Part shown: positions 23,553 to 34,526 of the stretch, one piece after another | Numbering within the stretch: position 1 is the stretch's first letter | How the letters are laid out: every line of letters starts with the position of its first letter | Assembly (NCBI GenBank): GCA_049999805.1 | Contig: JBNGIO010005971.1 | Span: 1-64,000, forward strand | Source: Folioceros fuciformis | Lineage: Eukaryota > Anthocerotophyta > Anthocerotopsida > Anthocerotales | Length of the DNA stretch: 64,000 nt | Reading direction: 5' to 3' | Made by a program: the position numbers and the translations under genes | The notes under the pieces: model-generated | The model's input: only the letters and a program-made list of their open reading frames with translations | Told to the model about the DNA's origin: nothing | Databases searched by the model: none

Positions 23553-24723
23553 CCCAAGCATTTCAAAGGCTAAAGGTGTTCAAAACTGTTTTGGCAGTAC
23601 ACGCAAAGTTTCTACAAACGCAACCACATCCAAGTTATGTTGCGTCCAATTACACGTTGCCCAAGAAAAATGGGTTGATGTATCATCGCTTTGTACAACA
23701 AGTCTCACTGTAGGCTATCGAGAGCTTGCATCGTATGCAGCCTAGACTCCCTCCAGGAGCGGGATTCATGGAACCGCGGATCTGCTTACAAAATTCATAG
23801 TCAAACTCCAACGCAAGACAGGATAAACACGGCTTCGGAGAAGAGGGCTTCTAGGAACGATCGTTCGATCAGACTACAAGACATGACATACGAGCAACTC
23901 GCGCTCACACGGCAACTATGCTTGCACCTCAATCGCATGCAACATAACAACAACAGGGATGAGCTTGCCAATCGTTTATCCTTCCCTGGTTCCTGGCAGC
24001 AATCAGAAACTGCGTAGTTGGCCATTCGGGCGGGCCGGTGATTGCCACTTTAGTGAACATTTACTGTGTACACCACGCATTTTTTCTCTCAAGGTGCCCG
24101 CTGGACAGGAATGACAGCACACCTGAACCAAGCGCCGTAAGACGACGGAACTCCTGCGTTCTTGCAATGCAAAAGATCTAGAGACGGCGATCCGTCCTGA
24201 CCCAAGATTGTGAAGGCATGAACATTATGGGCCCACAGACTGTGCGCGTGCCGCACCAAGTGAGGCTCTGCTCATTGATCGGCCGGTTGGTGTGATTATA
24301 AGCAGCCGAGCCTGCGGCAGCCTTGTGGCCTTCCGATGAAGAGACCTTAGCTCTTGACCAAAAACAACAAAGAACAATCGGATTCCAGGACGACGCTAAG
24401 GCCCGCAATTCGTTTGCACCTTCAGACGCTCTGTACATTCCTGACATGAGGATCGGTGCAGTTCGTCCCGGAACATTGAAAATACAACGTTCAAACCAAG
24501 ATTGGAACGTATAATGGAGCCCCTTCTCACACTCTGCACCTAGCACATCCGCCTTCCAAAGCTGGGCTCGCGCCTGCATTGCCGGGAACTTTCCGCTGGA
24601 ACGTTCCTAACCGTTAACCGTTATATGTCAGCTGACTGCAACCCCCCGCCTCCTGCCCCGTCCCGTGTGGTTGTGCAGAGCGTTGTAAGGGGGAAGAAGG
24701 AGCTCCAAAATTCTCGGCTCACT
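23553..24723. other. Intergenic
   Basis: No supportable gene. Open frames on both strands overlap one another (for example 23691-24017 plus and 24178-24579 minus) and lack domains. Probably the 3' UTR of the upstream ORF and the promoter of MOT1. Confidence 0.5.
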
Positions 24724-25032
24724 ATGGACGATGCGGTTTGGTTGTAGAGGTGCGGGGCTGGTGCTGGTTGCACAAGCACCACTCAAGCCCTTGTAAAATT
24801 CAAAGTGTTGAAGAAGAAGAACGTTAAAGACGAGGAAGGCTCCTCCTAAGTTCGCAATTCACAGCTGTTCCAAAAATGTAAGATTGCCTGCACGTTAGAA
24901 CATGTAAGGTTGCCTGCACACACAGATGAGAGCATAGTGGATTGGTGAGAGATGTGCCAGGCCGCGTAATTCATGCGTGACGTAGAATGTGAAATCATGC
25001 GTGTGTGGATTGTTATGTGTTGGTGCCTGCAG

Positions 25033-26695
25033 GAGGAAATGGGTGGGAAAGCTGGTAGAAAGGAGTTCAGGACGAGGAGGAGGAGGCGGAGGCGGAGGAA
25101 CAGATGCAGGCGGCATAGACACCACCTCCGAGTCTTCAGGGCAGTCGTCATCGCAGCGCAAGTCATGGATTTGCGGGTGGAAGAGAGGGGACCTGTCGTG
25201 GCGGAAGCTTGACAAGCAAAAACTGGCAGATGAGATCAGCGGGTCCCTGGGAGACCTGGGAAGCTACATCCCGGTGGTGATCGCCCTGGCCATGGTGAAC
25301 GGGCTGGACCTGGGCACCACCATCTTCTTCTCCGGCTTCTTCAACATTCTTACGGGCCTCATCTTCGGCGTGCCCATGCCGGTCCAGCCCATGCAGGCAA
25401 TAGCCGCAGCCGCGATTGAGCCGGGACAGGTCATGAGCATCCCGCAGATGATGGCCGCTGGCCTCTCCGTCTCCTTCATCCTGCTCTTCCTCAGCGTCAC
25501 GGGCCTCATCGGATTCGTCAACTGGCTGGTCCCGCTCCCCGTGGTGCGCGGCGTGCAGCTCTGCCAGGGCCTCAGCTTCGCCCTCACCGGCGTCAAGTAC
25601 GTCCTCCGGGAACAGAATTTCGGCCAGGTCCGCAACGTCGGCCTCCCACGCCCGTGGCTCGGCCTCGATGGCCGCATGCTCGCCATCGCTGCATTCTGCT
25701 TTGTGGTTGGCGTCACGGGCGTGGGCGGGGACCACCGACCTACAACCCCTGCCCTTAAGCAAGACGTGGAGTCCGGAACCCTACAGCCGTCCGCCCCGAC
25801 AGATCCGTCGGGAGCAGGAGGAGAGGACGATGGAACAACGACAACGGCAACAGTCGGGACGGGAGCAGACACAGGCAAACGGAAAGGATCCATGGCCAAG
25901 CTTCCATGGAAGCGAGCCGGAGTCTACCTGCGAGACGCGAGGGGGAAGTTTGCCATTCCTACTGGCTTGCTCCTGGTGGTGTTAGGAATGTTGCTTGCTT
26001 TTGCTCGCATGCCCAGCATCTTCAAAGCTCTCCGAGTGGGACCATCCCGGCCCCGAGTGGTGCACATCAAGCTGCAGGACTGGAAGGTAGGGTTCAACAG
26101 GGCTGCCGTGCAGCAGCTCCCGCTCAGCGTGCTCAACAGCGTCATCGCCACAGTGAAGCTGGGGCATGATCTCTTCCCGGCTCAGCAGGGCAGGTTGACC
26201 GTGGCGAGAGTTGCGGCCTCGGTAGGGCTGATGAACGTACTGGGATGCTGGTTTGGGGCCATGCCCGTCTGCCATGGCGCAAGCGGGCTGGCCGCTCAGT
26301 ATCGGTTAGGAGCAAGAACAGGACTATCTGTGCTGATGCTGGGAGGGATCAAGATGTTGGTCAGCCTGTTCCTAGGAAGCTCCATCCTGCGCCTGCTGCT
26401 GCAGTTCCCAGTAGCGCTGCTGGGAGTGCTGCTGCTACTGGCAGGGCTGGAGCTGGCCATAGCCGCGCGTGACCAGGCCTCCCGCTCCGATGCCTTCGTC
26501 ACGTTCCTGGTGGCCGTAGTAGGTCTGGCCTGGTCCAACGGCGCCTTGGGGTTCGCCTGCGGCATGATGATCGCCTGGATCCTCAAGGTGCGCAACCTCG
26601 ACCTCGACCTCCTCGATCTGCCCACGCTGGATCCCGCTGCCATGCACGCGCACCTCTCTGCGGCGCCCCTCCCTCCGCACATTTCCCCTCGTTAA
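25033..26695 (+). CDS. MOT1: Molybdate transporter, MOT1 (SULTR5) family; first exon uncertain
   Basis: High-affinity molybdate uptake transporter, a membrane protein with about ten hydrophobic segments. Diagnostic MOT1 signatures are DEISGSLGDLGSYIP at the N-terminal end of the core, PVQPMQAIAAAAI (about 25379-25417) and GAMPVCHGASGLAAQ (about 26256-26300) followed by ARTGLSVL. A hydrophilic loop (about 25735-25900) separates two halves. The open frame extends upstream of 25033 but has no ATG before the first membrane segment, so the true start must lie in an upstream exon. An AG at 25031-25032 could be the acceptor. One phase-compatible candidate first exon is 24724-24740 (MDDAV), with a weak donor. 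A Gly-rich stretch precedes the core. Family assignment is firm; start is not. Confidence 0.88.
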
Positions 26696-27758
26696 ATATG
26701 TAGATCCTCAGCATTCCCTCCCCTCCTCCCTCCGCTCTCACCTGTTTCAGTCCTCATGCCTACCTGCATCGGAAAACTTTTCATCATGTTTCCTTAATTA
26801 ACAATGGACTTTGCAACACAAAAGGAGTATGCTGCAAAAACGCTAGGGCTCGAGTCAAGGTGGTCATGGCTGCTCTCACGGCGTCTCAACGAGTGCCTTG
26901 CGAACAAACGCATCTCACGGTTCTGGTTGTCGTCAAGACGAGCCAGCGTGGAACAACGATCATAAGCTCGTCCCTGTTCTGTTCATCGCTCTCGCACGAA
27001 AAGGTTGCCGTTCTATGCTAAGGTAAGCTACTGCGGTTATTATGAGAGCACAGCTGCTCCGTGCAGGTTGAGGGTGGTTGTGTTTCACTTGTTGTAGATG
27101 GGAACGGTGTAGTTTCTAGACTCCATTTATCTTCGTGTTGATACTTTTTGTCCCTGAGGTTTGCTATGCTGCGTTCCAAACTTCGAAGTAAGCAATGGAC
27201 AAACAGCTGATACCATGCCCCTCTGTGCCGATTGCCACAGAATTTTCTCGGTGCCAAAACAGCATTGCATTTGTACACCTGTTGAGGTGCCCTTACCAGG
27301 ATCAAGGACAATTTGACGGTTGTTCTATGACACCACAAGATGAATTGTCGAGCTCGTGGGATGCTGTTCTTGCTCCCAGCCGGTATGTACATACTGTTCA
27401 TCCTGGTGACATGAACTGTTCTTCTGGTGCGTATGTACACACACATATTCCAGTGTTCTGTCGGACCTTGAATTCCTTCAGCATGAGGAGTCCTTCAGCT
27501 CGGGCTCTGAAACGGTTACGACATTGCAGGACTGGGAAAATAGATTCCACATGTGCGAGAACGATCTAAGTCCGAAAAGATGGTGTCCATGGAGATGATG
27601 GTACCAGTGGACCCGTGGGAGAAAGGAAAAACACTTGTGTCCTACACAAATCTCAATTACCTGTGGCAGGTAAGTGAGCAATGTGTAGGGTCAAAGTGCT
27701 TCTTCATTCGTCCATACTTTCCGCCATGGCAAGGAGGTCCGCTGCCTGGTAGTTCACT
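26696..27758. other. Intergenic, convergent 3' ends
   Basis: Spacer between the 3' ends of MOT1 (plus) and the PPR gene (minus). Short frames only; nothing recognisable. Confidence 0.6.
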
Positions 27759-30700
27759 CTACTCCCAAGTGGGCGCTTGCTCCAGGGATGTTTCATCAGA
27801 GATGTTCCCTGACGACGACACCTGCACGACTGGCACATACCCAATTTTCTCCATTTCCGAGAACAGCAGTTTCAGTCTTGCATAGATAGCGTCACTTTCG
27901 AGATGTCTTTCGTCTCCAACCAAAAATGTGTGCACCAGTCCCTCCATGTCTGTCCACCAACTCTGGCCTGGCTGCTTCCAAGCCCCAACTTCTATTCTCC
28001 TCGCCTGCATCTCCTGAGCCTCCGCCCACATTTGGGCTCCGCTATATATGTTGGACATGAACACATATGCTGCAGCATCTCTTCGGTCCAGCTTCACTGC
28101 TTCATTGAAAGCAAAGCGGCCCACATTCACATCGTTCCACTTTCGACAGGCACCCAAAAGGGTATGCCAAACGGCAGCAGTGGGCACAATTTGCATGGTC
28201 TTTAACAAATCCAGTGCCTCATCCAATCGACCTGCACGACCCAGGAGATCCACCATGCATGTGTAGTGCTCGACTGTTGGCGTGATGCCATAGTGTCTGC
28301 TCATGGACTCAAAGTACTCTCTCCCCTTGTTCACCAGACCTGCGTGACTGCACACAGTTAGTACACTGAGGAATGTGATGCCAACTGGCTGGATGCCATC
28401 GTCCCTCATTTTCTGCACCAAGTCAAAAACAACGTCACTGTCTCCCTGACAGGCGTAACCTGCAACCAGGGCACTCCACGCGACAGCATCTCTTACAGGC
28501 AACTCATCAAAAACCTGCTGTGCATCAACCATGCTCCCAGACTTTCCGTACATGTTTATTAAACTGCCTGCAACAAACATATCAGCTTTAAGCCCTTGCT
28601 CCTGGATCTCTGCATGTAGCTGCCTTCCAAGATGTAAAGCTGCCACATTTGCGCATCCCTGCAGGAGGAACACAAAAGTCAGAGCATCGGGTACAGCGAT
28701 GCCTTCTTGTTGCATAGCACTGTAGAGACGAAGGGATTCCTCCCCCAGCCCTTGCTGGGAATACCCTGCTATCATGGCAGTCCATGTCACCACATTCTTT
28801 TCACCAAGTCCATCAAACAATCGCTGTGCATCTTCCAAGCCACCACACTTTGCATACATGTTCACCAAACTGCTGGCAACAAATACGTCAGCTTCATGTC
28901 CCTGTCCTTTGATTTGTGCGTGTAGCTGCTTCCCTTTCTCCAATGCCGGAGTGCCAACGCTTGCACATGCCTGCAGGAGACACACAAATGTCACAGAGTT
29001 GGGTGCAGCAGTGCCTTCAGCCTGCATGTCAGTGAAGAGATGAAGAGCTTCCTGGCCCATGCCCTGTTGGGCATATCCAGCAATTAGAGCAGTCCACATC
29101 ACCACATCTTTTTGACCAATCCCATCAAACACTTCCTGGGCTTCTTTCAAGCTGCCACACTTTGCATACATGTTCACCAAACTGCTGGCAACAAACTCAT
29201 CAGCTTGGTGTCCGTGTTCTTTGATTTGTGCATGAAGCTGCTTCCCCTTTTCGAGGGCACGAGGTCCCAAACTTGCACATGCTTGCAGGAGGCACAAAAA
29301 TGTCACGGAATCAGGCACCGCAACCCCTTCTTGTTGCATGACACTGTAGAGAGAAAGGGCTTCCTGCCCCATGCCCTGCTGGGAATACCGTGATATCATG
29401 GCATTCCACGTCACCACATCTTTCGATGCACCCAGTCCATCAAAAGTTCTCCTGGCGTCCTCCAAGCTGCCACACTTCGCATACATGTTCATCAAACTCT
29501 CGGCTACAAACACGTCATCTTGGAGTCCTCGCTCCCTGACCTGCGTATGAAGCTGTTTCCCTTCCTCTAAAGCCATGGGCCCGACACTTGAACATGCCTG
29601 CAGGAGGCACACAAATGTCACAGTATTGGGTACAGCCCTGCCGTCTTCTTGCATAGCTCTGTACAGCCGAAGGGCTTCTTGGCCCTTTCCCTGCTGGGAA
29701 TATCCTGCTAACATGGCATTCCACGTCACCACATCTCTCTGAACAAGTCCGTCGAACACACTCTGAGCATCCTCCAAGCTCCCACACTTTGCGTACATGT
29801 TCACCAAACTGTTAGCCACAAACGCGTCACCCTCATGTCCTCGTTCCCTAATTTGCCTATGCAGCTGCTTCCCCTTCACCAGGACTGGAGCGCCCACGCC
29901 TGCACATGCCTGTAGGAGGCACACAAACGTCACAGAATTGGGAACAGCGATGCCTTCTTCTTGCATACCGCTGTATAGAGAAAGAGCTTCCCGACCCCTG
30001 CCCTCCTGGGCGTATCCTGCTATCATGGCAGTCCACGTTACCACGTCCTTCTGATGAAGTCCATCAAACACTCTTTGAGCCTCGTCCAGGCTGCCACACT
30101 TGGCATACATGTCCACCAAGCAATTACAGACAAACAAATCAGGCTCAACCCCACTGGCCAGCACATCAGCATGAACCTGCTGCCCAGATTCTAAGTCTGA
30201 TCCCGTTGCACAGGCCTGAAGGGCTGCCACAAACACATGCCCATCTGGCCTGACGTTTGACGTGCGCATACGATGATACAGTTGTATGGCCTCCTTGTCC
30301 TGACCATGCTTCACATTCGCAGACATAATGGAAGACCACATGAAGGCATCAGGCTCAGCAACCCCGGTGAACACGTCCATCGCGTCTTGCAGCCTGCCAT
30401 GAGAAGAATACATCCGCAGAATATGGTTGCACAGGAACGTGTCCGACTGATACCCATTCTTCACCGTGAAGGCATGCACGCGGCGACCCAGAACCAGATC
30501 CTTCTTGGCCACACATTGCTTGAGGACAGCATAAAACACAGCCTTGGCAACACGGCACTCTCTCTGCACCAGAACTCCCAAGGCCTCCACGGCCTCACCT
30601 AGATGGCCCTCATCACATAGCATGCTCACAGTTTCAGCCGTTACTACCTTGCCATCATCCGGCAAGCTGCAGCTGGAATCGGAACCGTCACGGTCCGTCT

Positions 30701-30929
30701 CCACATCCAGCGCAGCAAGCAGCGTTGCACGTCCTCTTGGACGGGCCAGATGTCTTGCAAATGTGCATATCCTCGAGTCTTGCTCATCCTTCCCCCAACA
30801 CTGCGTCCTCGAAGTCAGGTGGCCAGGAGCTCTACCCATAGAACCCCTTCGCTGGGTCAAGGAAGACCTTCTCCATAGCTGGTCCCGCAGTCCTTTGCAT
30901 GGCTCACTTGCCATGCTGGAGATGGCCAT
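27759..30929 (-). CDS. PLS-class pentatricopeptide repeat protein with E domains, intronless
   Basis: A 1056-residue organelle RNA-binding protein of the plant PPR family. Residues 1-90 are Arg/Ser-rich and suit an organelle-targeting peptide. PPR repeats run from about 95 to 930 with typical phrases (LVNMYAKCGSLEDAQ, DVVTWTAMIAGYSQQG, HYTCMVDLLGRAGRLDEA). The tail (about 930-1035) is an E/E+ extension (WHTLLGACRKWNDVNVG, then QPGQSWW, then HTFLVGDERHLESDAIY). The DYW deaminase domain is absent: the protein ends 25 residues after YVP. E-type proteins without DYW usually work in C-to-U editing with a deaminase supplied in trans. Four central modules of about 104 residues are unusually alike. 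The gene has no intron, as is usual in this family. The specific RNA target cannot be told. Confidence 0.93.
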   Translation of the reverse strand: MAISSMASEPCKGLRDQLWRRSSLTQRRGSMGRAPGHLTSRTQCWGKDEQDSRICTFARHLARPRGRATLLAALDVETDRDGSDSSCSLPDDGKVVTAETVSMLCDEGHLGEAVEALGVLVQRECRVAKAVFYAVLKQCVAKKDLVLGRRVHAFTVKNGYQSDTFLCNHILRMYSSHGRLQDAMDVFTGVAEPDAFMWSSIMSANVKHGQDKEAIQLYHRMRTSNVRPDGHVFVAALQACATGSDLESGQQVHADVLASGVEPDLFVCNCLVDMYAKCGSLDEAQRVFDGLHQKDVVTWTAMIAGYAQEGRGREALSLYSGMQEEGIAVPNSVTFVCLLQACAGVGAPVLVKGKQLHRQIRERGHEGDAFVANSLVNMYAKCGSLEDAQSVFDGLVQRDVVTWNAMLAGYSQQGKGQEALRLYRAMQEDGRAVPNTVTFVCLLQACSSVGPMALEEGKQLHTQVRERGLQDDVFVAESLMNMYAKCGSLEDARRTFDGLGASKDVVTWNAMISRYSQQGMGQEALSLYSVMQQEGVAVPDSVTFLCLLQACASLGPRALEKGKQLHAQIKEHGHQADEFVASSLVNMYAKCGSLKEAQEVFDGIGQKDVVMWTALIAGYAQQGMGQEALHLFTDMQAEGTAAPNSVTFVCLLQACASVGTPALEKGKQLHAQIKGQGHEADVFVASSLVNMYAKCGGLEDAQRLFDGLGEKNVVTWTAMIAGYSQQGLGEESLRLYSAMQQEGIAVPDALTFVFLLQGCANVAALHLGRQLHAEIQEQGLKADMFVAGSLINMYGKSGSMVDAQQVFDELPVRDAVAWSALVAGYACQGDSDVVFDLVQKMRDDGIQPVGITFLSVLTVCSHAGLVNKGREYFESMSRHYGITPTVEHYTCMVDLLGRAGRLDEALDLLKTMQIVPTAAVWHTLLGACRKWNDVNVGRFAFNEAVKLDRRDAAAYVFMSNIYSGAQMWAEAQEMQARRIEVGAWKQPGQSWWTDMEGLVHTFLVGDERHLESDAIYARLKLLFSEMEKIGYVPVVQVSSSGNISDETSLEQAPTWE
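28680..29930 (-). repeat. About 312-bp tandem modules inside the PPR gene
   Basis: The phrase TFVCLLQAC and its surroundings recur at residues 334, 438, 543, 647 and 751, giving four modules of 104-105 residues. Each is one P-L-S triplet with a two-residue-longer L motif (for example SVGTPALEKGKQLH). Similarity between modules exceeds normal PPR degeneracy and suggests recent in-gene duplication or conversion. Confidence 0.8.
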
Positions 30930-31152
30930 TGCTGATTACAAATTGCACCAAATTCGATGACGCTACGTACGTCCCAGACGATAAACCATACGTTTCCTTC
31001 CATGGAAAGAAACTACGTGATCGAAACAGCCTCCACCCATCGATACGACCTATCATAAACTGAGCTTCCCAAAGCGACTTGCAACTCGAATTTGAATTCA
31101 TTTTGGAAGTTGGGCTGCTGCTCCTCTTAAAGGAAGGCCAGGAACGCCGTCC
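30930..31152. promoter_or_regulatory. Shared promoter region of head-to-head genes
   Basis: Only 223 bases separate the start codons of the PPR gene (minus) and the LIN37-like gene (plus), so both promoters and 5' UTRs must share this stretch. I see no canonical TATA box in either direction. Confidence 0.55.
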
Positions 31153-32615
31153 ATGGCAGCCGCCAGTGAGGACCAAGCCCAGACCCAGCAGCAGCAGCTA
31201 CCAGAAACGTCCTCTCCTTCTCCGGCAAGCCAGTCGTTCCGGTCTGGCGTGATTGTGGGTCTGGCAAAGGAGCCTCTGAAGCCTGGCCATATCATCGTCC
31301 AGAGGGTGTCAACCCCACAGGCTCAGCCTCCTCCTCCATCCAAGGCGCAAGTCCCAGGCCAAGGCCCCGGCCCAGGACCAGGGCCAGGCCCAGTCCCAGT
31401 ACCAGGCCCAGGTGTGCACCTCCTCACCTCGTCCCATCGCCCAGCAGCAGCAGCAGCAGCAGGCGAGCCAGGCCAGCGTGCTCCTAATCGCATCGCGGCT
31501 GCACAGGCTTCCGCATCACTGTCCTCCTTCCAACCAGCTAGATCCTCCCCTCAGCAACTGCCTCAGCCTGGTGTGCTTCATCCGTCTTCCATGATGTTGC
31601 GGCAGCAGTCAGGTGCAGAGCCCGGTGGGCTCAGACCTGCACATCTCCCTGCAGCTGCCCACCAGGTACAGCTGCCTATTTGTCTCGCATGCTACAGTCT
31701 CGGCTCAGGCAGCGCATTTTTTTTGTTTTGTGAATTGTTGTGTGAATGTGCTTGCTTATGCAGGGTCCTGTGGCTTCCTCTTCGATGTCCACTGAATTCG
31801 AGACAGGTCAAAGGTGAAGCTCCTTGGCTCTGTCCTTGGGTGTGCTGCTGCTTCGGTATCGTGCTTCCAAATGAACTTCTCACTCAATTGTTTGATTCTT
31901 CGTATGCAGAGATAGGTCTGCTGACACTTCCGTGGTGGTTCACATCTTGGACAGGAAGGTAATCACCGTTCTTCCAAAAACACCTTCCTTTTTGGCTCAC
32001 TCCATTCTCACAACGTGCTTCATGGCTGGACAGGTAAGACTGGTGTCAGAAACCGATCCAAGCTCCATATATGCGCTCGCCCGGCGATGGGTGCGCAATG
32101 ATATGCCAAGGAAAGACCAGGTGCTTGCTTCACCTTCTCCGTGGTATGCATGGCTGGATTCCTGGGTTGCAGCTGCTCTTGTAACGCTCTTCTGTGGTGT
32201 CGGGATGAACAGCCAGGATTCTGGGATTGCACGATACCTCATTTGCCGAGGCCTCTATCAGGAGCAGAGGCAGATGGAAATGAAGCCGAGGCAGCCGACA
32301 AGCATGGGATGTTGGATGATGAAATGCTCGGTGAGCAGGATGTGGATTTCGATGGACCTGTAGACGGGCTTGCCACTCAGGACATTCTTAACTCACATCT
32401 GAAGCGTTTCCGGATCATCCGAAAGAGGCAAGTGGGCTGCACCTACCAAGCACACTCTTTCACTCATCTTTCTTCCTTCTTGTGACCGAACTTGTCATGA
32501 CAGTGAGCGTTGCAGGGCAAGGAGAGCTCATGTCCATCGGATCGACAGATACAGGCATAGACTTGCATACCTGATCCCACCAATCCCGGAACCCCCCACC
32601 CGACAACTCCCATGA
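31153..32615 (+). CDS. LIN37: LIN37-like subunit of the DREAM/MuvB complex
   Basis: Inferred exons: 31153-31665, 31764-31806, 31912-31958, 32034-32120, 32213-32431, 32508-32615; all GT-AG and in phase, giving about 338 residues. Exon 1 is low-complexity (Pro, Gln, Ser). Exons 3-4 encode VVVHILDRK followed by SSIYALARRWVRNDMPRK, which matches the LIN37 core (a hydrophobic strand, an LFDR-like turn, then a Tyr-x-x-x-Arg-x-Trp-x-Arg-Asn motif). Exons 5-6 are acidic and then basic (LKRFRIIRKRQ, RARRAHVHRIDRYRHRL), as in the C-terminal region of LIN37. LIN37 belongs to the MuvB core that represses cell-cycle genes in the nucleus. The acceptor choice of exons 3 and 6 was set by phase. Start at 31153 is the first good ATG. 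Confidence 0.72.
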
Positions 32616-34294
32616 CCGTTAGAAGGAAGTAGGTGCAGAAGGTTTATGTGGAAAGCCATGCCCCTCCATGTCAATACTACCTTATCAACCATGCTGCACA
32701 CGAGTTACCACGAACTTTCTTTCACATGTATGGCCGGGTTGCTAAAGCAAGTACATGTAACCTTAACCTACCTGTTGAAAGTACAAATAGCCTGATGTTT
32801 CCTTCGCGAAGTGCGATAACGGGAGCAAGAGATGCCATTTCGTACTCAGCCGCAACAGCCACCTGGTCGTAGATGTGTAGTACAACGAACGCTAGGGCGT
32901 GTACTAGCGTCGAGTCCTGCAACAGAGCCGGAAATTGAGCTGAGTTTGGTGCAGTACACGATCGGTGGTACTCCAGCAGTACAGCTAGCGGCTGCCCCAG
33001 ACTAAAAGGGAGCTCCATACTTTGACAAGTTTCGTATGGTGTGTCCCACAAGGGCATGGCTCGGCAAGGCAAGGGAGGCAGGAGGGGCTGGCAACGGTGC
33101 TGCAGAGGGGCCGGGGATGCTTGTGGCATCCAGGGTGCGGTATTGCATGACAGCCACACGAGCAGAGACTTCTCCTGTGGCCCTCATGCACTGCCTCTTC
33201 CCTGGCTTCTCTTTGTCTTCGTCCCCTCAGGCTTCCACTGCTAGCCTCGTCCCGAGCCTGCCCTCCCTTTCTTACTAGCCGCACCAATTCTCATCTCTCC
33301 TTGCCCATCCAAGCTCCAGCTACCAAATTGCAGGGTTTCGAAAGAGTTTGGAATGACGACGAGGATTTGTGCTCTGGTTTCAGTTGAAGCTGAGAGAAAC
33401 GGTTCTCAGAGCACTAAAGGATGCGGCTGAGCGTCAAGGTTCGATTCCGAATTTTAAAACTACCTTACCGTCGGACGGCGGAGTGCACTCTTCATCGTCT
33501 CTCCTGGAGCTATATCTAACCTTTCCATGTTTTGAAAACGAAGTCTCGATCGAGCGGAGGAGGAGACGGGAAGAGCAAGCCCCTGCGCCAAGAAAGGCTG
33601 AGGCCGAAGATTGCGGACTTGTAGGAACTAGACATTCTAGCAATGATACCAGAAGGTATGTGGACAGGCCTAGCAAATGGAGGTGATTTGTCTGTAGGAC
33701 AGAAACTGTTGAGACCTTGCTCATCCAACGGAACCTAGCATGCCAGCGGATCCTTGCAGATTGCAGTCCCTTACTTAGATCCGAATTAGAGAGCTCGGAA
33801 AAAGCTATGAATCTTCTCTTGGTTTCCGTCGTGTCGTCAGTTCGTGGATTCGTCGATTGTAAAAAACCGTTCTTTTATAATTGGTTGTTTATTGTTAACA
33901 GTGTTCTTATAAACTGCGATGGGGACAGTTGGAATAGACATAAATGCTAGATATCTAATTCGTTTTGCAACTGGTGGTGGGCTTAAGTAAGCTTGGCGCA
34001 CGTTCTTTTCAGCCCGGTGAAGCTTGGTGATGTTGAAGCATTCTCTTCCATCGTAGATAAACGTAGGTTTTTTTTTTCTCAAAAAACCTTAGTGATCTTG
34101 GGCAAGTTTTCTTCATCCCAATAATCTCAAATGAACCTTAGACTCAGTTCTCTTCGACCTTAGAGTAAGTTCTCCTAGTAAACCTTATGTTGTTGCAATG
34201 AACCTTAGGTAGCTTTTCTTGAGACGTGTCATATGTTGGGTCAAGAAGATAAGTATTTCTGAGTTGATAGAGCTCTATCCCTAGCCAAAGCTCA

Positions 34295-34526
34295 AGTTGC
34301 TAGAGTTCAAAGCCTAAAGCTTGAGTTGCTAAAGCTCTTTGCCCAAAGCCAAAGTTGCTAGAGCTCTAAGCCCAAAGCAAGAGTTGCTAAAGGTCCATGC
34401 CCAAAGCCCAAGTTGCTAAAGCTCTAAGCCCAAAGCCTAAGTTGCTAAAGCTCTAAGTCCAAAGCCTAAGTTGCTAAAGTTCTAAGCCCAAAGCCCAAGT
34501 TGCTAGAGCTCTATGCCTAAACCCAA
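34295..34526. repeat. 29-bp minisatellite, eight copies
   Basis: The anchor agttgct recurs at 34295, 34324, 34353, 34382, 34411, 34440, 34469 and 34498, exactly 29 bases apart each time. The unit resembles agttgctaaagctctaagcc plus caaagccta. Copies differ by a few substitutions but no indels. Confidence 0.95.

Noticed and set aside
24178-24579. 133-codon minus-strand open frame between the unknown ORF and MOT1
   Set aside because: No domain, no typical composition, overlaps other short frames on the opposite strand, and no splice-consistent extension.
25060-25115. GGA/GGC-rich tract near the MOT1 start as a regulatory repeat
   Set aside because: It is an in-frame Gly-rich coding stretch; no evidence of separate function.
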